DNA from: Streptomyces bluensis
GTDB taxonomy: Bacteria > Actinomycetota > Actinomycetes > Streptomycetales > Streptomycetaceae
NCBI RefSeq assembly: GCF_014650715.1
Contig: NZ_BMVM01000026.1
Span: 1 to 64,000 of the forward strand
Length of the DNA stretch: 64,000 nt
Direction of reading: 5' to 3'
The notes beneath the pieces are model-generated. The model worked only from the letters and a program-made list of their open reading frames with translations. It was not told the DNA's origin and made no database searches. Positions within the stretch are counted from its first letter, which is position 1, and the number at the start of each line of letters is the position of its first letter. This document shows, one piece after another, positions 7,760 to 16,342 of this stretch. Position numbers and translations under genes: made by a program.

Positions 7760-8749
7760 TTACGCGGTGATGTCCTTCGCCGTGAACCGCGCCCACGCCG
7801 CCGATCCGAACACGGCCGCGTACAGGCACTGTAGGCCCAGGTTGCGCTGCACATCGTCCCAGTAGACCGGGTCGCGCATCAGGTCGGCGAACGACAGCCA
7901 GTAGTGGGAGAAGAAGTAGGGCTGGAGGGCGTCGAGCTGCGGGATCTGGTCGAGGATCTGCACGGTGATCAGCAGGCCGACCGTGGTGGCCATCGCCGCG
8001 ATGCCGCTGTTCGTCAGAGTCGACACGAACAGGCCCAGGGCGGCCACACCGATCAGGGACGCGGCCACCACCAGGGCGATGAGCAGGGCGCGGCCCAGCC
8101 CCTCGGCGAAGCTGATGCGTGTGCCCGAGATGGTCGTCAGCTCGCCGAGCGGGAAGAGCAGGGCGCCCACCGCGAGCGCCGACGCCGCCACCACCAGCGT
8201 GGCGACCAGGCAGAACGTCATCGTCGTCGCGTACTTGGTGAGCAGGAGTCGAGTGCGGCCCGCTGGTGCCACGAGCAGATAGCGCAGCGTCCCCGCGTTG
8301 GCCTCGCCCGCGATGGCGTCCCCGGCGATCACTCCGATCGCCATCGGGAGGAAGAAGGGAAGGGTCGCGGCCAGCGCCGTGAACACCAGGAACAGACCGT
8401 TGTTGGTGATCTGGGTGATGAAGGCCGGGCCCGCGCCGCCCCCGCCACCGGCCGACGAGCCGCCGCTGGTCTCGATCTTCACGGCCACGCCGACCAGGAC
8501 GGGGACGCCCGCGAGTACGGCGAGCAGCGCGATCGTGCGCCAGCGGCGGAAGGTGGTGACGAGTTCACTGCGGAAGAGCCCGAGCGTCCACAGTGGACCC
8601 GGCTTGCGAAGGCCCGTCGCCCCCGGATCCGACCACCCTGCCAACTCAGCCCCCGCCGACTGAGCCCCCGTCGGCTCAGCTCCCGCCCGATCAGATCCCG
8701 CCGTATCAGATCCCGTCCGCTCAGCTCCCGTTCCCTCAGCCCGCGACAT
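7760..8749 (-). CDS. ABC-2 type transporter permease
   Basis: A 329-residue membrane protein with about six hydrophobic segments (IALLAVLAGVPVLVGVAV, LFLVFTALAATLPFFLPMAIGV, TMTFCLVATLVVAASALAVGAL, LLIALVVAASLIGVAALGLF and others). The GDAIAGEANAGTLRYLLVAPAGR segment is typical of ABC-2 permeases. Residues 1-40 are a cytoplasmic tail built from 5-residue repeats (SDTAG, SDRAG, AEPTG, AQSAG), encoded by a 15-bp DNA repeat at 8640-8735. The start overlaps the 3' end of the upstream ATPase gene by 14 bases, so the two are translationally coupled. The substrate is unknown. Confidence 0.85.
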   Translation of the reverse strand: MSRAEGTGAERTGSDTAGSDRAGAEPTGAQSAGAELAGWSDPGATGLRKPGPLWTLGLFRSELVTTFRRWRTIALLAVLAGVPVLVGVAVKIETSGGSSAGGGGGAGPAFITQITNNGLFLVFTALAATLPFFLPMAIGVIAGDAIAGEANAGTLRYLLVAPAGRTRLLLTKYATTMTFCLVATLVVAASALAVGALLFPLGELTTISGTRISFAEGLGRALLIALVVAASLIGVAALGLFVSTLTNSGIAAMATTVGLLITVQILDQIPQLDALQPYFFSHYWLSFADLMRDPVYWDDVQRNLGLQCLYAAVFGSAAWARFTAKDITA

Positions 8750-9674
8750 CGAAGCCCTCCCCCGTCAGCGCCACGAACGCGTCCTCCAGGGAGGCCCGCT
8801 CGACGACGAAACCGCGTACGCGGACCCCGGCCGTCACCAGCGCCGCGTTCACCTCGGCGAGGTCACGGTCCGGGGGCTCGGCCGTCACCCGCTCCTCCGT
8901 CACCACGACATCGCCGACCCCCTGTTCCTTGAGCACCCGGGCCGCGTCCCCGGCGTCCGGCGTGGTCACGACGAGCCGCCCGCGCGCCCCGGCCGCCAGA
9001 TCGGCCACCGCGCCCTGGGTGATCAGCCGCCCCTGGGCCATCACGGCCGCATGCGTGCACACCTGCTCGATCTCGTCGAGGAGGTGGGAGGAGAGGAAGA
9101 CGGTGGTTCCGTCGGACGCCAACTCCCGCACCAGGGAGCGGATCTCCCGCATCCCCTGCGGGTCGAGCCCGTTCGTCGGCTCGTCGAGGACGAGCAGCCT
9201 GCGCGGCTGGAGCAGAGCCGACGCCAGCCCCAATCGCTGCTTCATGCCCAGCGAGTACGCCTTCGCCTTCTTGCCCGCGGCCGCCGCCAGCCCCACCCGG
9301 TCCAGCGCGGCCGCGACCCGCGTACGCCGGGTACGCGGGTCGGCGGTGGGATCGGCGGCGTCGTACCGCAGCAGGTTGTCCCGCCCGGTGAGGAATCCGT
9401 ACAGGGCGGGCCCCTCGATGAGGGCGCCCACCTGCGGCAGTACGGTGCGGGCGGCGCCCGGCATGGGCCGGCCGAGCACCCGGGCGGTGCCCGACGTCGG
9501 CTCGATCAAGCCCATCAGCATGCGGATGGTGGTGGTCTTACCGGAGCCGTTGGGCCCGAGGAAGCCGAAGACGCTGCCACTGGGAACCGTGAGTTCCAGG
9601 TGGTCCACGGCCACCTGGCCGCCGCGGAAGGTTTTGGTCAGCCCCTCGGTATGAATGGCTGCTGCGTCCGTCAT
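8736..9674 (-). CDS. ABC transporter ATP-binding protein
   Basis: A 312-residue ATPase. Walker A is GPNGSGKTTT (about residue 40), the signature is YSLGMKQRLGLA, Walker B is LLVLDEPTNGLDPQG, and the switch His is in VFLSSHLLDE. The C-terminal third (VTTPDAGDAARVLKEQ onward) is the accessory domain common in DrrA-like ATPases. It couples to the downstream overlapping permease. A LolA-like gene lies 111 bases upstream in the same direction, so the three may form an operon for export or envelope work. Confidence 0.9.
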   Translation of the reverse strand: MTDAAAIHTEGLTKTFRGGQVAVDHLELTVPSGSVFGFLGPNGSGKTTTIRMLMGLIEPTSGTARVLGRPMPGAARTVLPQVGALIEGPALYGFLTGRDNLLRYDAADPTADPRTRRTRVAAALDRVGLAAAAGKKAKAYSLGMKQRLGLASALLQPRRLLVLDEPTNGLDPQGMREIRSLVRELASDGTTVFLSSHLLDEIEQVCTHAAVMAQGRLITQGAVADLAAGARGRLVVTTPDAGDAARVLKEQGVGDVVVTEERVTAEPPDRDLAEVNAALVTAGVRVRGFVVERASLEDAFVALTGEGFDVAG

Positions 9675-9700
9675 GGCTCCCTCGGATACGGCCGACGTGC

Positions 9701-9740
9701 GGCCGGCGTTCGGCCGGCGTTCGGCCGGCGTTCGGCCGGT
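9701..9740. repeat. 11-bp tandem repeat
   Basis: GGCCGGCGTTC recurs about four times between the LolA-like stop and the ABC ATPase start. Each unit contains the GGCC palindrome, so the transcript could form alternative short hairpins. Confidence 0.7.
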
Positions 9741-9785
9741 GGGCTGGGGCGGTGCGAATGCCGCCCCGGCCCGCCGGCCAGGTTC

Positions 9786-11084
9786 TCACTTCGCCGCGTT
9801 GGCCGCCTTCACCAGCGCGTCCTTGGTGACGGCTCCGGCGTACGCCTTGCCGTCATCCGTGATCAGGACGTTGATCAGCCGGGTCTTGAAGACCGTACCG
9901 GAGCCGAACTTGCCGCTGACCTTGTCGCCGAGGGAGTTCAGGAACCCGTCGACGGCGCCGTTACCGGCGTTGTCTGCCGACGGTACGCCCTTGCCGCCCA
10001 TGTCGAACTCGGCGATGGTGCTCCAGCCCTCGCCGATGGTCTTCGGGCCGCCGCCCTCCAGCCCCTTGCCGCGGTCCTCACCGGACCGTGCCGGCTTCTC
10101 CTGCTTCGCGTGCTTCCCCTGGTCCTTCAGCTTGTCCCCTTCGGTGACCTTCGCGCCCTTGGGCGGCGTGAAGTCGAAGGTGGAGGCGCTCGGCTTGGCG
10201 AAGTCGACCTGGGTGAAGCCCGCGTCGACGACGGCCGCGCCCCCGCTCGCCGGGGTGAGCGTGAACTTCAGCGGCAGGCCGGTCTTCGCGTCCACCGCGA
10301 TGGAGACGGCGCCGACCGTGGAGCCGGACTCCTTCGGCTTGATGAGCAGCTTGTACGCGTCCCGGCCGGCGACCTGGGCGGTGCCGTCGACGGTCACGGA
10401 CGTGGTGTCGTTGACCGCCTTCAGGGCCTCCTCAGCCAGCTTCTGGGGCGTGGCGGGGGCGTCCTCGGGCAGGCCCTTGCCGGACTCCTGGCCCTTCTCC
10501 TGGCCCTTCTTCTGGTCCTTCTCCTCGTCGTGCTTCCGCTCCTTGCCGTCCGCGGCCCCGGTCGTGTGGAAGACCTCGTTCGACTTGCTGTCGTACGCCC
10601 ACATCTCGTCGCCGTTGCGGATGACGCTGTACTCGGAGGTCTTGTCCAGCAGCGAAAGCTTCTGCTTGTCAGGGCCGTCGGCCGCGACGCGCACCGTGTG
10701 CGTGCCGGAGGCGAGTTCCAGCAGCTTGGAGGAGGGCTCGGCGGTTGAGCCGCCGTCACTGCCGGAAGGCTTCCCGGCCCCGCCCGATCCGAGGCTGCTC
10801 TCCAGCCCGCCCAGGTCCGGCAGCCCCAGATCGGTGCTGATCTTCACGGTGCCGGACACCTGCTGTACGTCCGACGCGGCGATCTTCTCGATGAGTTCCT
10901 GTGCGCTGATCTTGGGCAGGTCGGGGTCACCCGAGCCGGCGAACGCCGGGACGAGCCCGATCGTCGCGGCCGCCACCCCCACCACCGTGACCGGGACGAC
11001 GTACCGTGCCGCCTTGCGGCGCCCGGCGCGCACGTCCTCGGCCTCGCCGGCCTTCGCGCTGTCGTCGGTTTCGTACGGTGCCAT
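9786..11084 (-). CDS. LolA/MucB-like membrane-anchored protein (432 aa)
   Basis: Start ATG at 11084 is chosen because GGAGG stands 10 bases before it; the frame is open to 11234 but lacks such a signal. After a charged cytoplasmic segment, one membrane anchor (YVVPVTVVGVAAATIGLVPAF) leads to an extracytoplasmic domain of LolA/RseB-type beta structure: VQQVSGTVKISTDLGLPDL, HTVRVAADGPDKQKLSLLD, SVIRNGDEMWAYD, YKLLIKPKESGSTVGAVSIAVD. A Lys/Glu/Gly-rich insert lies near residue 220. Homologues are annotated as outer-membrane lipoprotein carrier-like or sigma-regulator-like, but the role in Gram-positives is not known. The downstream ABC pair suggests a shared envelope function. Confidence 0.75.
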   Translation of the reverse strand: MAPYETDDSAKAGEAEDVRAGRRKAARYVVPVTVVGVAAATIGLVPAFAGSGDPDLPKISAQELIEKIAASDVQQVSGTVKISTDLGLPDLGGLESSLGSGGAGKPSGSDGGSTAEPSSKLLELASGTHTVRVAADGPDKQKLSLLDKTSEYSVIRNGDEMWAYDSKSNEVFHTTGAADGKERKHDEEKDQKKGQEKGQESGKGLPEDAPATPQKLAEEALKAVNDTTSVTVDGTAQVAGRDAYKLLIKPKESGSTVGAVSIAVDAKTGLPLKFTLTPASGGAAVVDAGFTQVDFAKPSASTFDFTPPKGAKVTEGDKLKDQGKHAKQEKPARSGEDRGKGLEGGGPKTIGEGWSTIAEFDMGGKGVPSADNAGNGAVDGFLNSLGDKVSGKFGSGTVFKTRLINVLITDDGKAYAGAVTKDALVKAANAAK

Positions 11085-11859
11085 GTCTGCCTTACCTCCG
11101 TAGTAGGCGGCGGCCTGCTCCTCGTCCTGCGCGCCGAGTCGTGCGCGCAGCGACGTCCTCACGCTTGTCGTCGTCCACCCCGAGCCGCCATTCTCACCCG
11201 AATCGGTGAGGAGTGGTGCGTTCCATCTGACCAAATCGGCAATCGAGAAGCGTCAGACCCCGGAATCAACTCTGTGTACTGCTGTGGGATGACACAGGGA
11301 GGCGGCGCCTCCCCCGACCCGTAGGGGTCGAGGGGGCGAACGCCGCCTGGCTGGTACCCGTTCATCCGGACTTCACCGCGCAGCAGCCGCGGAATCCCAG
11401 CGACACCGGCCCGAGAGGGTGACGCGCGTCATACGACTTCTGGATCACCGCGGAGGACGAGGCTGGTCAGGCCGGTGCGGGGGCTGGGGGAGCCGGGGGG
11501 CGGGAGTGGCGGACCGAGGGCTGGGGGCTGCGACCGGGGGCCTGGAGGGCCGGGGGTCGGAGAGCCGGGAGGCCCGGAGAACCGGGAGAACTGGAAGGCC
11601 GGAAGGCAAGGAGGTCCAGGGAGCCGGAAGGCCGGAAGGCCAGGGAGCCGGGTGATCCGGAATGCCAGGAGGCCCAGGGCCGCGGAGGCCGGGAGGCACG
11701 GAGACCGGGAGACCGGGTCCGGGAGGCACGGAGACCGGGAGACCGGGGGCCTGGAAACCCCGAGGCCTGGAGACCGCGGGCCGCGAAACCGGAGGCCCGG
11801 GGGCCTGGGAGGCCCAGGGGCCCGGAGCCCCGGGAGCGGTCGCGCCCGTTCCGGGGGGC
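11085..11859. other. intergenic region with purine-rich degenerate repeats
   Basis: There is no gene I can support in these 775 bases. The stretch 11475-11830 is G-rich low-complexity sequence made of degenerate GGAGGCC, GGGAGACCG and GGCCGGAAG blocks; frames open through it on both strands are compositional artefacts. A strong hairpin sits at 11301-11347. Confidence 0.6.
11301..11347. terminator. long GC-rich hairpin
   Basis: GGCGGCG (11301-11307) pairs with CGCCGCC (11341-11347), and inside it CCCCCGACCC pairs with GGGGTCG and GGGGG arms around a GTA loop. It lies between the polyprenyl synthase gene and the LolA-like gene, both on minus, so it could end the former's transcript. Confidence 0.5.
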
Positions 11860-12870
11860 CTAACCCGCCCGATGCACCACCGCATCGCACAGCTCGACCA
11901 GCGCCGCCTTCGCTTCGCACTCCCGCAACGGGGCCAGCGTCGCCCGCGCCTCCTCCGCGTACCGCACGGTGTCCCGCCTGGCGGTCTCCAGCGCGGGGTG
12001 CTCCCGCAGCCGGGCCAGCGCCTCTTCGTACCGCGCGTCATCGCTCAGGTCGGAGTCGAGCAGCTCGCACAGCGCGATGTCCTCGGCGAGCCCGAGCCGC
12101 TCGGCCCGCTCCCGCAGCCGCAGCACCGGCATCGTGGGGATGCCCTCACGCAGATCGGTGCCCGGCGTCTTGCCGGACTCGTGCGAGTCGGAGGCGATGT
12201 CCAGCACGTCGTCGGCCAGCTGGAACGCCACGCCCAGCCGCTCCCCGTACTGGGTCAGCACGTCCACGACCGTCTCGTCGGCGCCGGACATCATCGCACC
12301 GAACCGTCCGGACACGGCCACCAGCGACCCCGTCTTGCCGCCGAGGACGTCGAGGTAGTGCGCGATCGGGTCCCGTCCGTCCCGCGGCCCGGCGGTCTCC
12401 AGGATCTGCCCGGTGACCAGCCGTTCGAAGGCCTCGGCCTGGATGCGGACCGCCTCGGGCCCGAGGTCGGCCAGGATGTGGGAGGCGCGCGCGAACAGGA
12501 AGTCGCCGGTCAGGACCGCGATGGAGTTCCCCCAGCGGGCGTTCGCGCTGGGCACGCTCCGGCGTACGTCGGCCTCGTCCATCACGTCGTCGTGGTACAG
12601 GGTGGCCAGGTGCGTCAGCTCGACCACCACCGCCGACGGGACGACCCCCGGGGCGTACGGGTCCCCGAACTGCGCGGCGAGCATCACGAGCAATGGCCGG
12701 AAACGCTTGCCGCCCGCCCGCAGCAGATGCTGGGCGGCCTCCTGGATAAAGGGGACCTCGCTCTTGGTGGCTTCGAGCAGCCCTTCCTCGACAGCCGCCA
12801 ATCCGGCCTGGACATCGGCTTCCAGAGCCTGGTCCCGCACGCTCAGCCCGAACGGTCCGACGACGGTCAC
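11860..12870 (-). CDS. trans-polyprenyl diphosphate synthase
   Basis: A 336-residue all-alpha prenyltransferase. The first Asp-rich motif is in LYHDDVMDEADVRR and the second is LADDVLDI; GGKRFRPLL, the FARM-proximal substrate loop, and GKTGSLVAVS are also present. It adds isopentenyl diphosphate units to an allylic primer to make a long-chain prenyl diphosphate. Chain length cannot be read reliably, but proximity to menaquinone genes in this window suggests it makes the menaquinone side chain. Start GTG at 12870 has GGAG upstream. Upstream bases carry a repeated CTGCTGACGT. Confidence 0.92.
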   Translation of the reverse strand: MTVVGPFGLSVRDQALEADVQAGLAAVEEGLLEATKSEVPFIQEAAQHLLRAGGKRFRPLLVMLAAQFGDPYAPGVVPSAVVVELTHLATLYHDDVMDEADVRRSVPSANARWGNSIAVLTGDFLFARASHILADLGPEAVRIQAEAFERLVTGQILETAGPRDGRDPIAHYLDVLGGKTGSLVAVSGRFGAMMSGADETVVDVLTQYGERLGVAFQLADDVLDIASDSHESGKTPGTDLREGIPTMPVLRLRERAERLGLAEDIALCELLDSDLSDDARYEEALARLREHPALETARRDTVRYAEEARATLAPLRECEAKAALVELCDAVVHRAG

Positions 12871-13821
12871 GAGGGGTCTCCTGTCTGCTGACGTCTGCTG
12901 ACGGTCACACGGTCGGTCTCATGGTCAATGAACAGTTTGTCGATCTGTCGCTGCCATCACTCGTGTCAGCGTATCCGGTCACCTTTCGATCACCACGGGC
13001 GCCCACCGGCCCCCGGTCCCGACTTCGCTCGACCGGGAGGCGCCCCTTTTGTCCGGGCCGCTTCGGCACATCCGGTATGCCCCCCATCAGCAGGTGCGTA
13101 CCGATCCATCCCGGCGGCCGACAGCTACCGCCACCCGAGACCACCGACGGCACCGGACCGGCGAGACTCCGAGATCACCCCGATGAGCCCGCCGGACTTG
13201 ATCACCGCACCCCCACACCGCCACCCCCACCCCCACTGCCCTCAACCCACTCCCCACCCCTCACCCCGCGGACTCCGCAGCCACACCTCCACACGAGCCG
13301 ACAGCCGACACCGCTCTCACGCCGGAGCGACTCGGGACGGCCACCACGCCCCGCACGCCGGGCGACCACTACGACAACGAAGCACACCGCACGCAAGGTT
13401 CCGGCCACTCGGCCGAGGCCGACCCCTCGCGCACTCCACGCAGTACTCCCCGTACTCCACGCCCGAAACACGGAGTTGATCCGCGAAATCCCGAACACCG
13501 AGCACACGGCCAGCACTTCACACCCGTCACGGAACGACAGACCCCGAACCAAGAACTGAACCAACACCCCGACCGACGAGCCAACCAACGGCCAACTTGT
13601 CCGAATTGCTTCCTTATCGGCGCTTCACCCGGTCCGTTCCGTGAATTGAGTCACGTCGGCTCGATATCACCCCTCGTCCGCCGCTCACTCGACTTCTCCT
13701 TTGCAGAAAGCAAGTTGAGCGTTACCTTCCGGAAATTTTGAGGCCAGTCTCCTCACAAATAGCCGATCAAGGGCGCTTCCATCACGCTTCCGGCCTTGTT
13801 CTCGACATGTGCTCTCGCATA
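12871..13821. other. long intergenic region, no supported gene
   Basis: About 950 bases. The 13180-13580 part is C-rich on the plus strand with open frames on both strands, but start context, codon bias and protein plausibility are poor. The 13590-13800 part is less GC-rich and probably carries the promoter of the riboswitch-controlled hydrolase gene; I cannot fix a -35/-10 pair with confidence. Confidence 0.5.
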
Positions 13822-14038
13822 CGTTCACGGTCAATCCGGACGGAACGCCGAATCCTGCCACCGCCCGGATCCCCACTGACCAACCACTCACGCAGGCAGG
13901 AGCGGGGGACCCACGAAAGTCGCCGGTCCTCACGACGGACCGGCTTGGGGTGAAGCCGCGCACGGCACGCACGACGCGTCGCCGTGCCCGGCCGGGCACC
14001 TTTCCGCCCGAACCCGACAGCTCACCTCGCAGGCGCCG
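13822..14038 (+). ncRNA. ydaO/yuaA-type c-di-AMP riboswitch
   Basis: The 5' leader of the LysM-SLT hydrolase gene has the conserved blocks of this class in order: CCGAATCCTGCC (about 13848), the pairing GGCAGGAGCGGGGGACCCA (13895-13913), CTTGGGGTGAAG (13944-13955), a variable GC hairpin (13980-14000), then TTTCCGCCCGAACCCGACAG (14001-14020) and CTCACCTCGCAGGCGCC. The class binds cyclic di-AMP and usually turns expression off at high ligand; it is known upstream of wall hydrolase genes in actinomycetes. The element ends about 15 bases before the start codon. Confidence 0.9.
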
Positions 14039-14053
14039 GAGAGGAACAGCGTC

Positions 14054-14926
14054 ATGGCCTCACGAGGCAAGCACCGTCGCCGCCGAACCAACACGTTCAC
14101 CCGAGGAGCCGTCGTCGCCGGCACCGGCACCGCGGCCCTCGCCCTCCCGCTCCTGAGCGCGACCATCGCGAGCGCCGCACAGCCGGCCGAGGCTCCCGCC
14201 GCCGCGCAGGCCGCCGCCCAGGCCGCCCCCCGGTCCGCGCAGTCCGCACCCCAGGTCAAGTCCCTCACGTACACCGTGGCCAAGGGCGACACGCTCTTCC
14301 GCATCGCGGACAAGCACAAGACCCAGGGCGGCTGGCGGAAGATCTACGACGAGAACCGCAAGACCATCGGCGACAACCCGGACCTGATCCACCCGGGCCT
14401 CGGCCTGAAGCTCACGACGAAGAACGCGAGCACGGAGAGCAAGCAGAGCAAGCCAAGCGCAGAGAGCAAGCAGAGCGAGCCGAGCACTACGAGCGGGCCG
14501 GCCGACCAGACGTCCACGACCGCCGAGAACTCCACCGGGCCCTCCGGATCCGCCGGGTCCACCGGATCCGCCAACGACGTCACTCCGGCCTCCGACACGA
14601 CGTACACGAACGACCTCGACGGGTGGATCCGCGAGGCGCTGGACGTCATGGCCAAGAACGGGATACCCGGGTCGTACGACGGCATTCACCGCAACATCAT
14701 GCGGGAGTCCTCCGGCAACCCCCAGGCCATCAACAACTGGGACTCCAACGCCGCGAAGGGCACCCCCTCCAAGGGTCTCCTCCAGGTCATCGACCCGACC
14801 TTCGCCGCGTACCACGTGGCCGGCACGCCGAACGACCCGTACGACCCGGTCGCGAACATCGTGGCAGCGTGCAACTACGCCGCCGATCGCTACGGCTCGA
14901 TCGACAACGTCAACGGACCGTACTGA
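14054..14926 (+). CDS. secreted LysM / SLT-type lytic transglycosylase-like protein
   Basis: A 290-residue precursor. Residues 1-41 form a long Arg/Lys-rich signal peptide ending SATIASAA. LysM lies at about 73-120 (LTYTVAKGDTLFRIADKHK, then NPDLIHPGLGLKL). A Ser/Thr/Gln linker with SKQSKPSAESKQSEPS repeats follows. The C-terminal domain (about 200-290) has the SLT pattern: IMRESSGNPQAINNWD with a candidate catalytic Glu in RESSGNP, GLLQVIDPTFAAYH, and ACNYAADRYGS. It should bind and cleave peptidoglycan. Start ATG at 14054 follows GGAGAGG. The c-di-AMP riboswitch leader ties it to turgor and wall homeostasis. Confidence 0.9.
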   Translation: MASRGKHRRRRTNTFTRGAVVAGTGTAALALPLLSATIASAAQPAEAPAAAQAAAQAAPRSAQSAPQVKSLTYTVAKGDTLFRIADKHKTQGGWRKIYDENRKTIGDNPDLIHPGLGLKLTTKNASTESKQSKPSAESKQSEPSTTSGPADQTSTTAENSTGPSGSAGSTGSANDVTPASDTTYTNDLDGWIREALDVMAKNGIPGSYDGIHRNIMRESSGNPQAINNWDSNAAKGTPSKGLLQVIDPTFAAYHVAGTPNDPYDPVANIVAACNYAADRYGSIDNVNGPY

Positions 14927-14929
14927 CCC

Positions 14930-14997
14930 GCACCGGTCCGTACCGGTCCATACCGGTCCGTACCGACCCGCACTGATCCGTACCGATCCATACTGTT
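14930..14997. repeat. 10-bp tandem repeat behind the hydrolase gene
   Basis: CCGTACCGGT-type decamers (variants CCATACCGGT, CCGTACCGAC, CCGTACCGAT) recur about seven times immediately after the stop. The ACCGGT core is palindromic, so the RNA can fold in many registers; it may help terminate or stabilise the transcript. Confidence 0.75.
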
Positions 14998-15008
14998 TCG
15001 CCGGACAC

Positions 15009-16010
15009 CTACCGGCCGGGCCGAGCGGGCGATGAGCCCCGCCGGCCCGGCCCGCCCGGCACCGGTACAGACACCGTTCCGGGCACCGTTCCCGGCACCG
15101 TTCCCGGCATCGCTCCGGGCACCGTTCCCGGCATCGCTCCGGACGCCGCTCCGGACGCCGCTCCGGGCACCGTTCCGGGCGCCGGATACGCCGCGGCCCC
15201 GTCGCGCGGAAACAGCCGCTCCAGCACCACCGCGATCCCGTCCTCCTCGTTGGACAACGTCACCTCGTCGGCGACGGCCTTGAGCTCGGGGTGGGCGTTG
15301 GCCATGGCGACCCCGTGCGCGGCCCAGTCGAACATGGGGATGTCGTTCGGCATGTCCCCGAACGCGATGGTGTCGGCCGGGCCCAGCCCGAGGTGCCGGG
15401 CGGCCAGGGCGAGGCCGGTCGCCTTGGTGATCCCGCATGGCTGGAGTTCGACGGTGCCGGGCCCCGACATGGTGACGGTCGCGAGGGACCCGACAGCTCC
15501 GCGGGCCACCGCCGCCAACTCGTCGTCGGACAGGGACGAATGACGCAGCAGCACCTTGCTGATGGGCTCGCACCACAGGTCGTCGCGCCGCTGGACCCGT
15601 ACGGCGGGAAGGGTCGGATGCGGCATCAGGTACCCCGGCTCGATGAGGGTGAGCCCGTCCACGCCGTCCTGGTCGACGGCCGCGTACACCTGCCCCACCT
15701 CGGCCTCGATCTTGCCGAGCGCGGTCGCGGCCAGCTCCCGGTCCAGGGTCACCGACCACAGCAGCCGGTCCGCGCCGGCGTCGTACAACTGCGCGCCCTG
15801 CCCGCACACCGCGAGCCCCTCGCTCCCGAGGTCCTCCAGCAGGGAGCGCACGCGGGGCGCGGGGCGTCCCGTCACCACCAGATGTCGCGCGCCCGCGGCC
15901 ACGGCTCTGGCCAGCGCCGCACGCGACCTGTCGGAGAGCGTGTCGTCGCCACGGAGCAGGGTTCCGTCCAGGTCAGTGGCGATCAGGGCATATGCGGTGC
16001 GCGGGTTCAT
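15009..16010 (-). CDS. HAD-superfamily (Cof-type) phosphatase
   Basis: A 333-residue HAD hydrolase. Motif I is ATDLDGTLLRGD (residues 10-21), motif II is HLVVTGRP, the motif III Lys is near GITKATGLAL, and motif IV is AFGDMPNDIPMFDWA. The large C2-type cap lies between motifs II and III. The substrate is a small phosphorylated metabolite, not predictable further. Start ATG at 16010 lacks a ribosome-binding site but has TATTCT at 12 to 7 bases upstream, so a leaderless transcript is likely. The last 55 residues are PGTV/PGAM/SGAA tetrapeptide repeats from a 12-bp DNA repeat (15060-15190), an unusual tail for this family. Confidence 0.88.
   Translation of the reverse strand: MNPRTAYALIATDLDGTLLRGDDTLSDRSRAALARAVAAGARHLVVTGRPAPRVRSLLEDLGSEGLAVCGQGAQLYDAGADRLLWSVTLDRELAATALGKIEAEVGQVYAAVDQDGVDGLTLIEPGYLMPHPTLPAVRVQRRDDLWCEPISKVLLRHSSLSDDELAAVARGAVGSLATVTMSGPGTVELQPCGITKATGLALAARHLGLGPADTIAFGDMPNDIPMFDWAAHGVAMANAHPELKAVADEVTLSNEEDGIAVVLERLFPRDGAAAYPAPGTVPGAASGAASGAMPGTVPGAMPGTVPGTVPGTVSVPVPGGPGRRGSSPARPGR
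15060..15190. repeat. 12-bp coding repeat in the HAD gene 3' end
   Basis: Units of the form GGCACCGTTCCG and GGCATCGCTCCG recur about ten times. They stay in frame and encode the PGTV/PGAM tail. Confidence 0.75.
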
Positions 16011-16342
16011 GATCAGAGAATACGGATCGCCGAGGCCGCCCTGTCCGGCGTGAACCGGACGACATGCGTGGACCGTTCGGCCATCACGGGGTCCCCCTCC
16101 GCCCGCACGGCGTCGCACCCTCGCCCGTGGGCGGCCGCCAGATGCCTGACCAGCCGTGGCGACGCGCACAAGCGTCCCGCCCCGAGGAAGCCAGGCCGGA
16201 TTTTCCAGCTCCGACCTCCCCGCATCCGGACATTACCAACTCTTTAGACATTGGCGACCACTGCCCGCTCAGGTCACTCCCCCGTAACGTGTGCCGCAAC
16301 GAAACGGCCGGACGTAGCGCACGGAAAGCGAGGCACACCCCC

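Noticed and set aside
11085..11234. N-terminal extension of the LolA-like protein
   Set aside because: The open frame is kept, but GGAGG points to ATG 11084 and the extension lacks coding character.
11475..12416. Plus-strand frame across the purine-rich stretch
   Set aside because: It is Gly/Arg/Pro low complexity and continues antisense through the prenyl synthase gene.
12921..13559. Possible gene in the spacer after the prenyl synthase
   Set aside because: The product is Pro/Thr/His low complexity, with no ribosome-binding site and poor third-position bias.
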